From NCBI RefSeq assembly GCF_017873565.1, contig NZ_JAGGKH010000012.1, positions 1 to 64,000 on the forward strand: 64,000 bases of DNA. The letters run 5' to 3'. Of the stretch, positions 45,037 to 54,379 are shown piece by piece. The notes beneath the pieces were generated by a model. That model did no database searches and was not told where the DNA came from. It worked only from the letters and a program-made list of their open reading frames with translations. The DNA comes from Lederbergia galactosidilytica (GTDB lineage Bacteria > Bacillota > Bacilli > Bacillales > Bacillaceae_C). The position numbers were made by a program, and so were the translations under genes. Numbering within the stretch: the first letter of the stretch is position 1; each line of letters begins with the position of its first letter.

Positions 45037-45708
45037 ATGTATAAATTAGGACCATCACTGATGTGTGCAGACTTAGGAAATTTAGAACAAAACATGAAAG
45101 AATTAGATAAGGCAGGTGTGGATTTTTACCATATTGATATTATGGATGGAAAATTTGTACCTAACTTTACTTTGGGGCCAGACTTTGTTAAGACGGTACG
45201 TAAATTAACAGACACTCCAATAGACGTTCATTTAATGATTGAAGAACCAGAAAGACATATTGATTTATTTGTTGATTGCGGTGTTGAGATGATTTCTGTG
45301 CATCAAGAATCAACTCAAAACTTGCACAGTCTACTATCGAGAATTAAAAATCATGGAATAAAAGCGGGTGTCGCCATTAACCCCGGTACATCTTTAGAGT
45401 TTTTGGATAATGTCTATGATCTCTTGGATTATATTGTCATCATGACCGTAAATCCTGGATTTGCAGGTCAAAAATTTATTCCGACAATGTACAGAAAAAT
45501 AGCAAAAGTAAGTGAAATTATAAAAAAATATAATCGTAATATCGAAATACAAGTGGATGGAAATATCGGAGCAAATACCATACCGAAATGTGAGGAAAAT
45601 GGAGCCACAATGTACGTTTTAGGTACAAGTGCTATCTTCAATAGTCATCATACTCTTGAGGAAAACGTTGCTCTTACTAGAAAATTATTTAACCATGAAA
45701 CGAAATAA
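45037..45708 (+). CDS. rpe: Ribulose-phosphate 3-epimerase (or related hexulose-phosphate epimerase)
   Basis: The 223-residue TIM-barrel enzyme interconverts D-ribulose 5-phosphate and D-xylulose 5-phosphate. Present are SLMCADLGNLEQNMKEL, YHIDIMDGKFVPNFTLGP with metal ligands His and Asp, VHLMIEEPE, MTVNPGFAGQKFI and QVDGNIGANTI. Because it sits in a sugar-specific operon it is an extra copy for a catabolic route; related epimerases acting on allulose 6-phosphate look similar. RBS GGAGGGA precedes ATG 45037. Confidence 0.88.
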   Translation: MYKLGPSLMCADLGNLEQNMKELDKAGVDFYHIDIMDGKFVPNFTLGPDFVKTVRKLTDTPIDVHLMIEEPERHIDLFVDCGVEMISVHQESTQNLHSLLSRIKNHGIKAGVAINPGTSLEFLDNVYDLLDYIVIMTVNPGFAGQKFIPTMYRKIAKVSEIIKKYNRNIEIQVDGNIGANTIPKCEENGATMYVLGTSAIFNSHHTLEENVALTRKLFNHETK

Positions 45709-45746
45709 ACTGGAAACTTTTCAACTAAAAATTGGGGGTATTGAAA

Positions 45747-46661
45747 ATGGCATATGATATAGCAGTTGTCGGCAGTATAAATATGGATGTAATTGTGGAT
45801 ACACCGAATTATCCTGAATATGGTGATACTCTATTTTGCGACTCCATTGCTATGAAGCCGGGCGGTAAAGGAGCAAACCAAGCTGTCTCTGTGGCAAAAC
45901 TCGGAAAGAAAGCTTGCTTAATTGGAGCAGTGGGAAATGATAGTGCTGGAAAGCAATTAATTCAAAATTTAAATTCTAAAAACGTCGATACTACACATAT
46001 CCTTCAAAGTGAAGAGTCTGGAACAGGAACCTTCGTCGCAATGATTGATAGCACAGGTGAAAATACAATGGTGGGAGCAAAGGGTGCTAATGATTCCCTC
46101 ACATCGGAAGATATAACAAAAACATTCGCCCAAATAGATGCTAAAATTCTGTTGATCCAAATGGAGACAAGCAGGGAATCTATTATTGCCGCAATGAAAG
46201 CCGCTAAAGAACGGAATATGTATGTTGTATTAGATCCGGCACCAGCGGATGGAATCTTTGACGAAGCTTTCAAATATGCTGACTTAATCACACCGAATAA
46301 ACAAGAAACGAAAAGGATTACTGGTATTGAAGTGACAGATGAAGCTTCCGCACTTGAAGCAGCAAAAAAATTAAATGAACTTGGAATCAAAGATGTAATA
46401 GTAAAAATGGGCGAAGATGGAAGCCTTATTTATCAAAATGGACAGGCAACGATAGTGGACGCAATTAAAGTTAAAGCAGTTGATACAGTTGGAGCAGGCG
46501 ACTGTTTTGCCGGAGCACTTGCAAGCTCATATTTAGATACTAATGATTTAATAGAGTCTGCCAAATTTGCAAGTGTGGCAGCAGGTATAAAAGTATCACG
46601 TCATGGTGGTCAAGAAGCCATCCCAACACTGAATGAAGTAGAGTCGTATTTAATAAAATAA
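45747..46661 (+). CDS. rbsK: Ribokinase (PfkB family)
   Basis: The 304-residue kinase phosphorylates ribose or a similar sugar. PfkB signatures are VVGSINMDVIVDTPNYP, KPGGKGANQAVSVAKLG, TFVAMIDSTGEN, and DTVGAGDCFAGALASS with the catalytic Asp. The frame is open from 45732, but GGGGG lies 9 nt before ATG 45747, matching the family N-terminus. With rpe it would convert an imported pentose into pentose-phosphate intermediates. A terminator follows. Confidence 0.9.
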   Translation: MAYDIAVVGSINMDVIVDTPNYPEYGDTLFCDSIAMKPGGKGANQAVSVAKLGKKACLIGAVGNDSAGKQLIQNLNSKNVDTTHILQSEESGTGTFVAMIDSTGENTMVGAKGANDSLTSEDITKTFAQIDAKILLIQMETSRESIIAAMKAAKERNMYVVLDPAPADGIFDEAFKYADLITPNKQETKRITGIEVTDEASALEAAKKLNELGIKDVIVKMGEDGSLIYQNGQATIVDAIKVKAVDTVGAGDCFAGALASSYLDTNDLIESAKFASVAAGIKVSRHGGQEAIPTLNEVESYLIK

Positions 46662-46683
46662 ATCAGCCAATTAGCTTTTCTAA

Positions 46684-46731
46684 TAAAAGGGATCCTATAC
46701 TATAATTCGAGTACAGGATCCTTTTTATTTA
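46684..46731 (+). terminator. Terminator of the regulator-rpe-rbsK operon
   Basis: AAAAGGGATCCT...AGGATCCTTTTTATTT forms a GC-containing hairpin followed by a T run, 20 nt after the ribokinase stop. Confidence 0.75.
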
Positions 46732-46837
46732 GCCAGATGTTATTACATCGTTAGCAGCTGGCATTTAGCTGCTTATTATATTAATCACAGAGATTTTCCC
46801 TCTCCTAATCCCCAAAACTTTTCGCAGCTGTTTACAA

Positions 46838-46871
46838 TAAAAAAACTCCGCCTAAAATCTAGGAGAGTTTT
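46838..46871 (-). terminator. Terminator of the stand-alone S14 gene
   Basis: On the minus strand AAAACTCTCCTA pairs with TAGGCGGAGTTTT, followed by a T run. Confidence 0.65.
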
Positions 46872-46874
46872 GCA

Positions 46875-47060
46875 TTACCAACTTGCTTTTTTTATTCCAG
46901 GAATTTGTCCCTGATAAGCAAGTTCACGAAAACAGATTCGACATAGTTTGAATTTCCGAATCACTGAATGTGGACGGCCACACCGTTCACAACGTGTATA
47001 TTCTCTAACTTGATATTTTTGATTATTGCTTTGTTTTACTATTAAAGATGTTTTCGCCAT
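46875..47060 (-). CDS. rpsN: 30S ribosomal protein S14, zinc (Cys4) type, stand-alone copy
   Basis: The 61-residue protein has the Zn-ribbon of type Z S14: CERC and CRIC pairs in [38 protein letters not shown]. The C-terminal half is near identical to ordinary bacillar S14, but the first 20 residues are divergent ([17 protein letters not shown]). It is not in a ribosomal operon and has its own RBS (AAGGAGG) and terminator. In B. subtilis the stand-alone S14 (YhzA) is the zinc-free form; here the Cys residues are kept. Whether another rpsN exists cannot be seen. Confidence 0.9.
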   Translation of the reverse strand: MAKTSLIVKQSNNQKYQVREYTRCERCGRPHSVIRKFKLCRICFRELAYQGQIPGIKKASW

Positions 47061-47417
47061 CTTAATTCCTCCTTTTATATTTTGGAGGTAGGAGCGTATT
47101 TATTATTTTAACTCACTTTCTCTAGTATTTAAACAGGTACATTTTGGATATTTAAAACGTGAAAGTAAAGTCATTAGGCATGGATCAAAGTTGCTCTGTT
47201 CACCTACCCTATTTATAAAAAACACCCCTTTTATTCAATTATCTGTGTGCCCTTAAATTTCTCTCTACCATGTGGAAATAATTATCACTATGCATATATT
47301 CCCTTTCTCATCCCTCCCATTTAATATTTAGCCCTCTCAATATGAATTGCATAATCTATACTCATAAGGAAATCATACTTGTGATTGAAGATGTCCATTT
47401 TTAGAGGTGGTATATGT
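47061..47417. other. Intergenic stretch upstream of rpsN and the DUF2243 gene
   Basis: About 355 AT-rich bases that should hold divergent promoters. I see no clear Zur box, riboswitch or hairpin. Confidence 0.35.
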
Positions 47418-47852
47418 ATGAAGAATCGAACGTTTATTGGTGCCTTTCTATTCGGAATGGGTATTATCGGAATGCTTGATGGGATTATCCTCCATCAAAT
47501 ATTTCAATTTCACAGTGTTTATATGTATACAAGCAGATTTAATCAAATCGTTAGTGATGGTTTATTTCACCTCTTAGTTACATTGATTGTGTTAATTGGT
47601 GGCTATTTATTATGGGTAAGTGATAGCAAAAAGCTTCCTAAACCTAAGCATCTGTTTTGGGCTAGTTTTTTGTTGGGTGCTGGAGTCTTTAATTTAATTG
47701 AGGGTATTATAAATCACCATATTTTACAGATCCATCATGTTTATTATCGTACCAACAATATCCTTCTCTTCGACCTATTATATGATGGTTTATCTATCAT
47801 TCTGATTTCCTCTGGTTTTTATCTTTTTCTTTTATCTAAAAAGAAAACATGA
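47418..47852 (+). CDS. DUF2243 family membrane protein
   Basis: The 144-residue protein has four transmembrane segments in two repeats, each with a G-x-x-x-G-x-x-x-x-x-D/EGI-HHxIxQxHxVY pattern: GMLDGIILHQIFQFHSVY and NLIEGIINHHILQIHHVYYR. The conserved His residues may bind metal or haem, but function is unknown. AGAGGTGG before ATG 47418 decides the start against the upstream ATG at 47385. Confidence 0.82.
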   Translation: MKNRTFIGAFLFGMGIIGMLDGIILHQIFQFHSVYMYTSRFNQIVSDGLFHLLVTLIVLIGGYLLWVSDSKKLPKPKHLFWASFLLGAGVFNLIEGIINHHILQIHHVYYRTNNILLFDLLYDGLSIILISSGFYLFLLSKKKT

Positions 47853-47949
47853 GGATTTTAGCCTATAAACAATAAAAATTTCTCAGTTAATAATAATGGA
47901 TTAAGAATGGAGGGAATTTTATATGGAAATTCCCGCCCGTGCAGGCAGT

Positions 47950-48482
47950 AAGTGAATTAGGAGGGAGAAAAAAATTAACATGGTGGCAACTATCTCCTCT
48001 TGGGGTTGGATGTATTATTGGAACATGCTATTTTTCGGTTCGGGAATTGGTCTAAAAAAGACAGTCCTTCGTTTCATATTTCCTATATTTTAGCAGGTAT
48101 TGGTACTTATATCGTGACAGAAACGCTAGCAAAGATGTCCGCCCAAGCCCCCTAACAAGGAGTTTTTCGATCTTATGCCAAAAAAGCTTATGGTTCCTGG
48201 GCAGGGTTCAGTTGCGGTTGGGTATATTGGTTTTCTGAAATGCTCATAACTGACAGTCAACTTACAGCTCTTTCCATCCTTTCGAGGTTTTGGTTTCCAA
48301 ATATACCTTTATGGTTACTCGCTTCTGCTTATGCCATTCTAGTTATAATTGTTGTGCTAATTGTTACAAAAGGATTTGAACGAACGCAAAATGTTTTCGT
48401 GATTAAGGTGGCAGCAATCGTGATGTTTATAGTCTTATCGGTAAGCGTTTTATTTGGTTCTTCGGAAACAGAACAAGACTAA
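47950..48482 (+). pseudogene. Frameshifted and truncated amino acid permease
   Basis: Translated fragments in three frames reproduce an APC-family permease in order: WWQLSPLGVGCIIGT (near 47976), FILAGIGTYIV-like (near 48090), SYAKKAYGSWAGFSCGWVYWFSEMLI (near 48170-48245) and LTALSILSRFWFPNIPLWLLA onward. The frames are broken by several indels and stops and the C-terminal half is missing. The short frame 48240-48482 is a fragment of it. Confidence 0.75.
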
Positions 48483-48711
48483 CAGCTTCTACAATAGAAA
48501 CTTTAAATTCTGTAAATCCCTTGAAAAACTCTATTTTTCAAAAAACTTTATTATAAGACTCATCGTTTTTTACTCTAATTAAAGTTGATTGTCGCTACTG
48601 GCGGACTTAATTAACGATTTAACTAACAGCAGGAAAATTCCTGAAAAACTATTTGAAATAAGGCTGACACGACAGTCCCCCAGCCTAGTACAACATTAAA
48701 ACATACGCATT

Positions 48712-48754
48712 AAAAATCCGCTCAACTGCCAAGAGGCTTATGAGCGGATTTTTT
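48712..48754 (-). terminator. Terminator downstream of the UgpB-like operon
   Basis: AAAAATCCGCTCA pairs with TGAGCGGATTTTT, with A and T runs at both ends. It is about 130 nt after the binding-protein stop and works on either strand. Confidence 0.65.
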
Positions 48755-48884
48755 CTAAAGAATTTTAATAGATTTCAAATGGGTAAAACAGTGGCCTCTT
48801 TTATAGTAAAGCAGAACTTTCTCTTGCACAGTTCAGGCGCAGCTTGTGGAGCTTCCTTCATTTTTGCATGTCTGATCAAACCTC

Positions 48885-50201
48885 TTATTCTAAAGCTTCA
48901 GTGATTTTTTTTGCTGCATCATCAAGTGCGGCTTTTGGATCTTTTCCTTCATACATTTCACCAAGCGCTGTTTCAATGATCATTCTTGCTTCAGGCATAA
49001 TCGTAAATAATGCGCCAGCAGTCGCTGGGTTAGCTTTTGTATTTTCCAATTGCTTTACAGCTGTTAAATATTGAGGATATTCCTCATGAACATCTTTTAG
49101 CGCTTTTTCATCATAGGCTGCAGGGGTGATCGGGAAATAACCAGTCGCTGCCGCCCACTCAGCTTGCACATCAGCATTTGTCATATACTTTACAAATTCC
49201 CATGCGGCGTTTTGATTTTCTTCAGATACTTGATTAGTAATCCATACTGAAGCTCCACCAACAACAGCTCCCTGCGGCTCCTTCCCATCTGCTACTGGAA
49301 TCGGCGCGGTCCCCACCTCAAATGGAGAATTCTTAATAACTTCGGCCGTATTAGCTGTTGAGTCGAAGTACATGCCTAATTGGCCCGCAAAGAATGGCGC
49401 CCGTGGGTCTTCCCAGCTACTACCAAAATTCTTGAACGTACCTGCTTGGTTCATCTCATTAATCCAGTTAAAGATACTTAACCCTTCTTCAGAATTTATC
49501 AATGATTCTGTAGCCTCTCCAGTGCGGCCATTGTCTTGGTTAATAATGACACCACCATTATTAGCCATCAATTCTTCAAAAAACCAGCTAATCGTAGCAA
49601 AAGAAAAACCATATTGTTTTTTGCCATCTGTCAGTTTTGCGGCTGCTTCTTGTACTTCGCTGAAAGTATGCGGGGGATTTTCGGGATCTAATCCCACTTT
49701 TTTAAACATGTCTTTGTTGTAAAACATTACTGCATTCGATGTGTTAAAAGGCATAGAATAGAGTTGGTCATCTACCCGATAATAGGATAAAATATTGGGT
49801 TCCAATGTAGAAACATCAAATTGTTCCTTATCAATAAACTCCTGCATGGGTGTAATAAAACCACTTCCGCTCATGTATTTGGTCCCACCTTCAAAAACCT
49901 GTACAAGTGCAGGAGCCTCACTAGAACCGCCAACTGCACGTAATTTATTTAATAGATCCTCATAACTTCCTTGAAAAATAGCTTCCACCGTTACGGAATC
50001 AGATTGTTCATTAAATTTTTCGGCAATTTCTTCTATCGCTTTTCCATTATCACCACTCATAGCATGCCAAAATGTAATAGTTGTTTTTTCCTCAGAGTTT
50101 CCTGGCTCACTAGAGTTTCCCTTTTCATCCCCAGTTCCACTACTGCATGCCCCTAATATGAGTAATATCGATAATGTTAAGCCAGTAAGGATTTTTCTCA
50201 T
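48885..50201 (-). CDS. UgpB-like ABC transporter substrate-binding lipoprotein
   Basis: The 438-residue lipoprotein has lipobox ILGAC. It shows the UgpB pattern ITFWHAMSGDNGKAIEEIAEKFN, VEAIFQGSYEDLLNKLRAV, PALVQVFEGGTKYM, and the C-terminal GALFTIMPEARMIIETALGEM. UgpB binds glycerol 3-phosphate or its diesters; similarity suggests a phosphodiester or polyol substrate, not proven. AGGGGG precedes ATG 50201. It is the last gene of a permease-permease-binding protein operon without an ATPase. Confidence 0.88.
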   Translation of the reverse strand: MRKILTGLTLSILLILGACSSGTGDEKGNSSEPGNSEEKTTITFWHAMSGDNGKAIEEIAEKFNEQSDSVTVEAIFQGSYEDLLNKLRAVGGSSEAPALVQVFEGGTKYMSGSGFITPMQEFIDKEQFDVSTLEPNILSYYRVDDQLYSMPFNTSNAVMFYNKDMFKKVGLDPENPPHTFSEVQEAAAKLTDGKKQYGFSFATISWFFEELMANNGGVIINQDNGRTGEATESLINSEEGLSIFNWINEMNQAGTFKNFGSSWEDPRAPFFAGQLGMYFDSTANTAEVIKNSPFEVGTAPIPVADGKEPQGAVVGGASVWITNQVSEENQNAAWEFVKYMTNADVQAEWAAATGYFPITPAAYDEKALKDVHEEYPQYLTAVKQLENTKANPATAGALFTIMPEARMIIETALGEMYEGKDPKAALDDAAKKITEALE

Positions 50202-50222
50202 TATAAAAATACCCCCTAGAAT

Positions 50223-51032
50223 TTAACCTTTTAATGCTCCTGAGGTTAACCCGTGTTTAATGTATTTTAATCCAATAAATAAGATAAGTAATGTTGGTAA
50301 GAGAATACTCACTACAGCCGCCATTACCATATTCCATGAAGAAGAACTCTCATTGGCAATCAACATTTTTAACCCAATTTGAACAGTACGCACTCGATCA
50401 TCATTGGTGACAAGTAAAGGCCATAGATACTGATTCCAAGTCGTCAAAAACCCATAGATTCCTAGTGCAGTTAGTGAAGATGTCGATAATGGTAAAGCGA
50501 ATTTCAAGTAAAAACGGAATCTTGAACAGCCATCCATCTGTGCAGACTCCCATAATTCCTGGGGAATCGTTAGAAAATGTTGTCTTAACAAGAAGATGCC
50601 AAAGGGGAGTGCAAAAAAAGGTAAGGTTAACCCTTGATACGTATTCATCCATCCTAAGTTTAAAATCGTGAGGAAGTTCGGAATAATCGTCGCTTCCCAA
50701 GGAATCAACATCGTTGATAGAAATAAGAAGAAAATAAAATTCCTTCCTTTAAAAGGGATAAATACAAAAGCATAAGCAGATAAGCTACAAACAATTAACT
50801 GCCCAAGCATAACAATGAAGGACATCCAAAAACTAACAACAAAAAAATGTTGCAAAGGAATACTATTAAACACCTCTTTATAAGCATCAAGACTTAAAGA
50901 AGATGGCAACAATTTGCCTGCATAAATTTCTTGAGGTTGCATGAAACTGGCTGATATGGCATACAAAATCGGAAAGAATAGAAGGATAGCAGAGAAAATT
51001 AGCAATAGATAAAGCACGACTTTTTTCATCAT
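50223..51032 (-). CDS. ABC transporter permease (UgpE/MalG type)
   Basis: The 269-residue CUT1 permease has six transmembrane segments and the EAA-like loop ELWESAQMDGCSRFRFYLKFALPLS. It overlaps the upstream permease gene by 4 nt and is followed by the UgpB-like gene 21 nt later. Confidence 0.88.
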   Translation of the reverse strand: MMKKVVLYLLLIFSAILLFFPILYAISASFMQPQEIYAGKLLPSSLSLDAYKEVFNSIPLQHFFVVSFWMSFIVMLGQLIVCSLSAYAFVFIPFKGRNFIFFLFLSTMLIPWEATIIPNFLTILNLGWMNTYQGLTLPFFALPFGIFLLRQHFLTIPQELWESAQMDGCSRFRFYLKFALPLSTSSLTALGIYGFLTTWNQYLWPLLVTNDDRVRTVQIGLKMLIANESSSSWNMVMAAVVSILLPTLLILFIGLKYIKHGLTSGALKG

Positions 51033-51943
51033 TGATAATGCACCCTCTTTTCTCCCACTCTAAATTGAAGGATGGTAATGGCTAAAATAAACACAAACAG
51101 TACAATAGCCTGCGCACTGGCAAATCCGAAGTTTCCATAAGAAAATGCTTCTAAATAAATGGAGTAGACTATGATATTAGTTGCGCCTGCAGGACCTCCA
51201 CCTGTGAGAATATCGATTTGTCCAAATGTTTGAAAAGCCCCAATAACACCAATGATGATAACGAAAAATAAAACCGGCGATAACATGGGAATTGTAATTC
51301 TGAATAATTTCGCAAAATACCCCGCCCCATCCATTGCGGCACTTTCATAAAGCTCTCTCGATATGTTCTGAAGTCCGCCTAATAAAATAATAAAATTAAT
51401 CCCAATATGCATCCAAATAGTTGTTAAGGCCACCGAAAATAAGGCCCATTTCGAATCTGTCAACCACTCAATACCATCAATTCCAAAATACCCTAGGATA
51501 TTGTTAAGAACGCCTAAAGAAGGATGGTATAAAAACAAAAAGATTGTGGCCCCAGCTGCGACAGACACTCCTAACGTTGATGAAAAAATAGTTCGAAATA
51601 TTCCAATCCCTTTTAGTTTTTCACTAGCAATGACGGCTAAAAATAAGGAAAGTAGGATTTCGGCAGGAACTGTATAAAGCACAAATAAAAATGTCCCAAT
51701 AATACTTTTCCTAAAATCAGCTGATTGGAATAGTTTGATATAGTGCTTCCAGCCAACAAAATCACCAACTATCCCACCACCACCGACCTCAAAGAAGCTA
51801 AAATACAATGTTTTTACCATAGGATAGAAAAGAAAAACCCCTAAAAGCAACAATGCTGGAAATAAATATACAATTCCTGAACCAAAGGCTCTCCATTCAT
51901 TATGATATCTTCGATTTTTGGAATGCCTCTCCTTCCAAGCCAA
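51029..51943 (-). CDS. ABC transporter permease (UgpA/MalF type)
   Basis: The 304-residue CUT1 permease has a basic N-terminus (KERHSKNRRYHNEW) and six transmembrane segments. The EAA loop reads RELYESAAMDGAGYFAKLFRITIP. The start is TTG 51943 after AAAGGGG. It is the first gene of the UgpAEB-like operon. Confidence 0.88.
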   Translation of the reverse strand: MAWKERHSKNRRYHNEWRAFGSGIVYLFPALLLLGVFLFYPMVKTLYFSFFEVGGGGIVGDFVGWKHYIKLFQSADFRKSIIGTFLFVLYTVPAEILLSLFLAVIASEKLKGIGIFRTIFSSTLGVSVAAGATIFLFLYHPSLGVLNNILGYFGIDGIEWLTDSKWALFSVALTTIWMHIGINFIILLGGLQNISRELYESAAMDGAGYFAKLFRITIPMLSPVLFFVIIIGVIGAFQTFGQIDILTGGGPAGATNIIVYSIYLEAFSYGNFGFASAQAIVLFVFILAITILQFRVGEKRVHYQ

Positions 51944-52301
51944 GTGAACACCCCTTTTAGTATTTTTTGCTTAATGTGTGAATGATAGATCACCAAACAA
52001 CTCTTTTTCATTGAGCTAATTTGCGGATAAAATAAGGAAAGGTGATTCACCATATGAGTATGATAAATCACCCTTACTTATGAAAAATAAATTATAATAG
52101 AGAAATTCTTATTCATATAAAATAAGTTATTATGAAGATTTTAGGGAAAGTTATGTAGTTGAGTCATGGGTGTAAATGTTTAAAATATTATTTATTACAT
52201 CAAAAAGGTGGGAATAGGTGAAATAGTAGCATGATTAGCAACCACAACTTTGCTAATCTTCTTTACATACCGTTGCAAGCCGATAGGATAAAAATAAGAT
52301 C
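51944..52301. other. Promoter region of the UgpA-like operon
   Basis: About 360 AT-rich bases. AGGTGATT (52040-52047) and AATCACCCT form a hairpin, and an AT-rich segment near 52085-52130 may hold the promoter. No operator or riboswitch can be supported. Confidence 0.35.
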
Positions 52302-52347
52302 AGTCCGCAAAAGACAGAGAAAGAACTTTTGCGGACCAATTTTTTTG
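52302..52347 (-). terminator. Terminator of the SelO gene
   Basis: GTCCGCAAAAG pairs with CTTTTGCGGAC around a 12-nt loop; the plus side has a run of seven Ts and the minus side a weaker T tract. It is about 40 nt after the SelO stop. Confidence 0.6.
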
Positions 52348-52384
52348 CTTAGGGAAGCTCAAGATGACTTTAGTATTTTCATTT

Positions 52385-53833
52385 TTACGTCCCACAAAAT
52401 GTTTGATAGGGGGTATCAGGAGGCTCTGGTAAAGTTGTATAATTCTCTTGCTCTGGAGTATAGGCATATGGATCAGCAAGTACTCGAAGCAACTTCTCCA
52501 TCACCTGGAGGTCACCGTCTTCCACAGCCGCTTCTAATGCTTCCTCAACAAGATGATTACGGGGAATTATAGAAGGATTGCTTCTCTTCATCAATACTTG
52601 TGAATCTGCCTCTGATTCTGGTTGTCGTGTACGACGTACCTGCCATTGTTCAAGCCACTTTTCCAATTCCGGACTTTTACAGTTTGAAAGCTTATCTGTT
52701 TGGTTTAGTGTTAATGCACGAAATGTATTTGTGAAATCAGCCTGATGTTCTTCCATCCATTTTAATAATTGTTCAATCAATTGTGCATCCTCTTGTTCCT
52801 CGTTAAATAAACCTAGTTTTGCTCGCATTCCCTGCAACCAATGTTGTTGATAGCGCTCTGAAAACAGCGATATTTCCTGCTGGGCCAACTCTAAGGCTGT
52901 TTCATGATTTTCATGCAGCAATGGTAATAGACTTTCAGCAAACCGTGCTAAATTCCACCCGGCCATATATGGCTGATTCCCGTAAGCATAGCGACCTTGC
53001 TGATCAATGGAACTATAGACAGTAGCGGGATCATACGTATCCATGAAGGCGCAAGGACCATAATCAATTGTTTCTCCGCTAATCGTCATATTATCAGTGT
53101 TCATAACACCATGGATAAAACCAACCAATTGCCATTTGGCGATTAACTGTGATTGCCGTTCTATGACTGCTCGTAATAATGAAAGATATGGTTGCTCTTC
53201 CTTCAATAATTCAGGATAATGGCGCTCGATGGCGTAGTCGGCCAATGCTCGTAACTCTTCTTCTCCTTGCAAACGTGCTGCATATTCAAATGTACCAACT
53301 CGTAAATGACTTGCTGCCACCCGTGTTAAAATCGCTCCTGGTAAAGGGGTTTCTCGATATACCGGTTCTCCAGTAAAGACCACTGCTAAACTCCGTGTTG
53401 TAGGAATTTCTAATGCATGCATCGCCTCACTGATAAGATATTCTCGCAACATCGGCCCAAGAGCCGCTCGCCCGTCTCCACCGCGTGAATAAGGCGTGCG
53501 CCCTGCCCCCTTTAACTGAATATCGACTCTTTCTCCTTTTGGAGTGATCTGCTCACCTAAAAGAACAGCGCGGCCATCTCCTAACATCGTAAAATTTCCG
53601 AATTGGTGCCCTGCATACGCCTGTGCAAGCGGTATAGCACCTTCTGGGAGCTGATTACCAGCGAATATCGCCGTTCCCTCTTCATTTATCAACTCCTGTG
53701 TTTCTAAACCGAGCACCTTGGCTAAAGGACCATTAAAGAAAACTAAGCTAGGTTCTTCAACAGGCGTTGGAGCCTGTTTCGTATAAAAAACCTTCGGCAA
53801 TTGAACATAACTATTATCGAAATTCCATCCCAT
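52385..53833 (-). CDS. selO: Protein adenylyltransferase SelO (YdiU family)
   Basis: The pseudokinase-like enzyme transfers AMP from ATP to Ser, Thr or Tyr of target proteins. The 482-residue product has family motifs [91 protein letters not shown] with the catalytic Asn/Asp, and [13 protein letters not shown]. The C-terminal [15 protein letters not shown] is also typical. ATG 53833 has GAGAGGA upstream; ATG 53860 lacks an RBS. Confidence 0.9.
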   Translation of the reverse strand: MGWNFDNSYVQLPKVFYTKQAPTPVEEPSLVFFNGPLAKVLGLETQELINEEGTAIFAGNQLPEGAIPLAQAYAGHQFGNFTMLGDGRAVLLGEQITPKGERVDIQLKGAGRTPYSRGGDGRAALGPMLREYLISEAMHALEIPTTRSLAVVFTGEPVYRETPLPGAILTRVAASHLRVGTFEYAARLQGEEELRALADYAIERHYPELLKEEQPYLSLLRAVIERQSQLIAKWQLVGFIHGVMNTDNMTISGETIDYGPCAFMDTYDPATVYSSIDQQGRYAYGNQPYMAGWNLARFAESLLPLLHENHETALELAQQEISLFSERYQQHWLQGMRAKLGLFNEEQEDAQLIEQLLKWMEEHQADFTNTFRALTLNQTDKLSNCKSPELEKWLEQWQVRRTRQPESEADSQVLMKRSNPSIIPRNHLVEEALEAAVEDGDLQVMEKLLRVLADPYAYTPEQENYTTLPEPPDTPYQTFCGT

Positions 53834-53982
53834 TTCTATTGATATCCTCTCTGCTCTCATCTATATTGGTATCGTACCATTTATCTTTAAAATACCCTAT
53901 TGATAGGAATTTCACTCTTTAAATATTAGCAGGTATAGCCACTTCTCTCTCTAATATACCCCTTCTATTTTTACAAGATAGT

Positions 53983-54013
53983 AAAACGGCTCTGATCAGA
54001 CAAGAGCCGCTTT
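53983..54013 (-). terminator. Terminator of the gamma-SASP gene
   Basis: AAAGCGGCTCT and AGAGCCGTTTT pair around a 9-nt loop on the minus strand, about 60 nt after the stop. Confidence 0.65.
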
Positions 54014-54072
54014 CATGTAACTATTATATTCGGTATTCGGATTTTATCATGTAAGATTTTATAAATTTTTGA

Positions 54073-54288
54073 CTACGCTTTATTCTTATTATAATCTTGG
54101 ACAGATTGATTCTGTTTTTTGACTTCTTCCATATTAGTGTCACTATAGATGGCCGTCCCACGTCCACCCGATGTTTTAGCCATCCATTCTATTGCTTCAT
54201 TATATGACATACCTGATTGGCCGTTTTTTCTTTTCACTTCCTCGATATCCGTACCAGAAATCGTGTAGCGATTATCTTTATGTTCCAT
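54073..54288 (-). CDS. Probable gamma-type small acid-soluble spore protein
   Basis: The 71-residue hydrophilic protein has two related halves: SGTDIEEVKRKNGQSG and YSDTNMEEVKKQNQSVQ. The pattern S-D/x-T-N/D-x-E-E-V-K-x-x-N-Q is the gamma-SASP (SspE) repeat. Such proteins are an amino acid reserve in the forespore and are degraded at germination. A middle insert (YNEAIEWMAKTSGG) is unusual. AAGGGGG lies before ATG 54288; the longer frame from 54333 has no RBS. This is the clearest sign that the organism sporulates. Confidence 0.7.
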   Translation of the reverse strand: MEHKDNRYTISGTDIEEVKRKNGQSGMSYNEAIEWMAKTSGGRGTAIYSDTNMEEVKKQNQSVQDYNKNKA

Positions 54289-54379
54289 TTTTATAGCCCC
54301 CTTTATCTTATATTTTGACCGGGTAAGGGGCATATCATTCAGGAATAAAAGTATTGATCTCGAGAAGCTCTAGGCTCAG

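Noticed and set aside
52231-52572. 113-residue plus-strand frame
   Set aside because: It runs through a terminator hairpin and antisense to the SelO C-terminus; it is a shadow frame.
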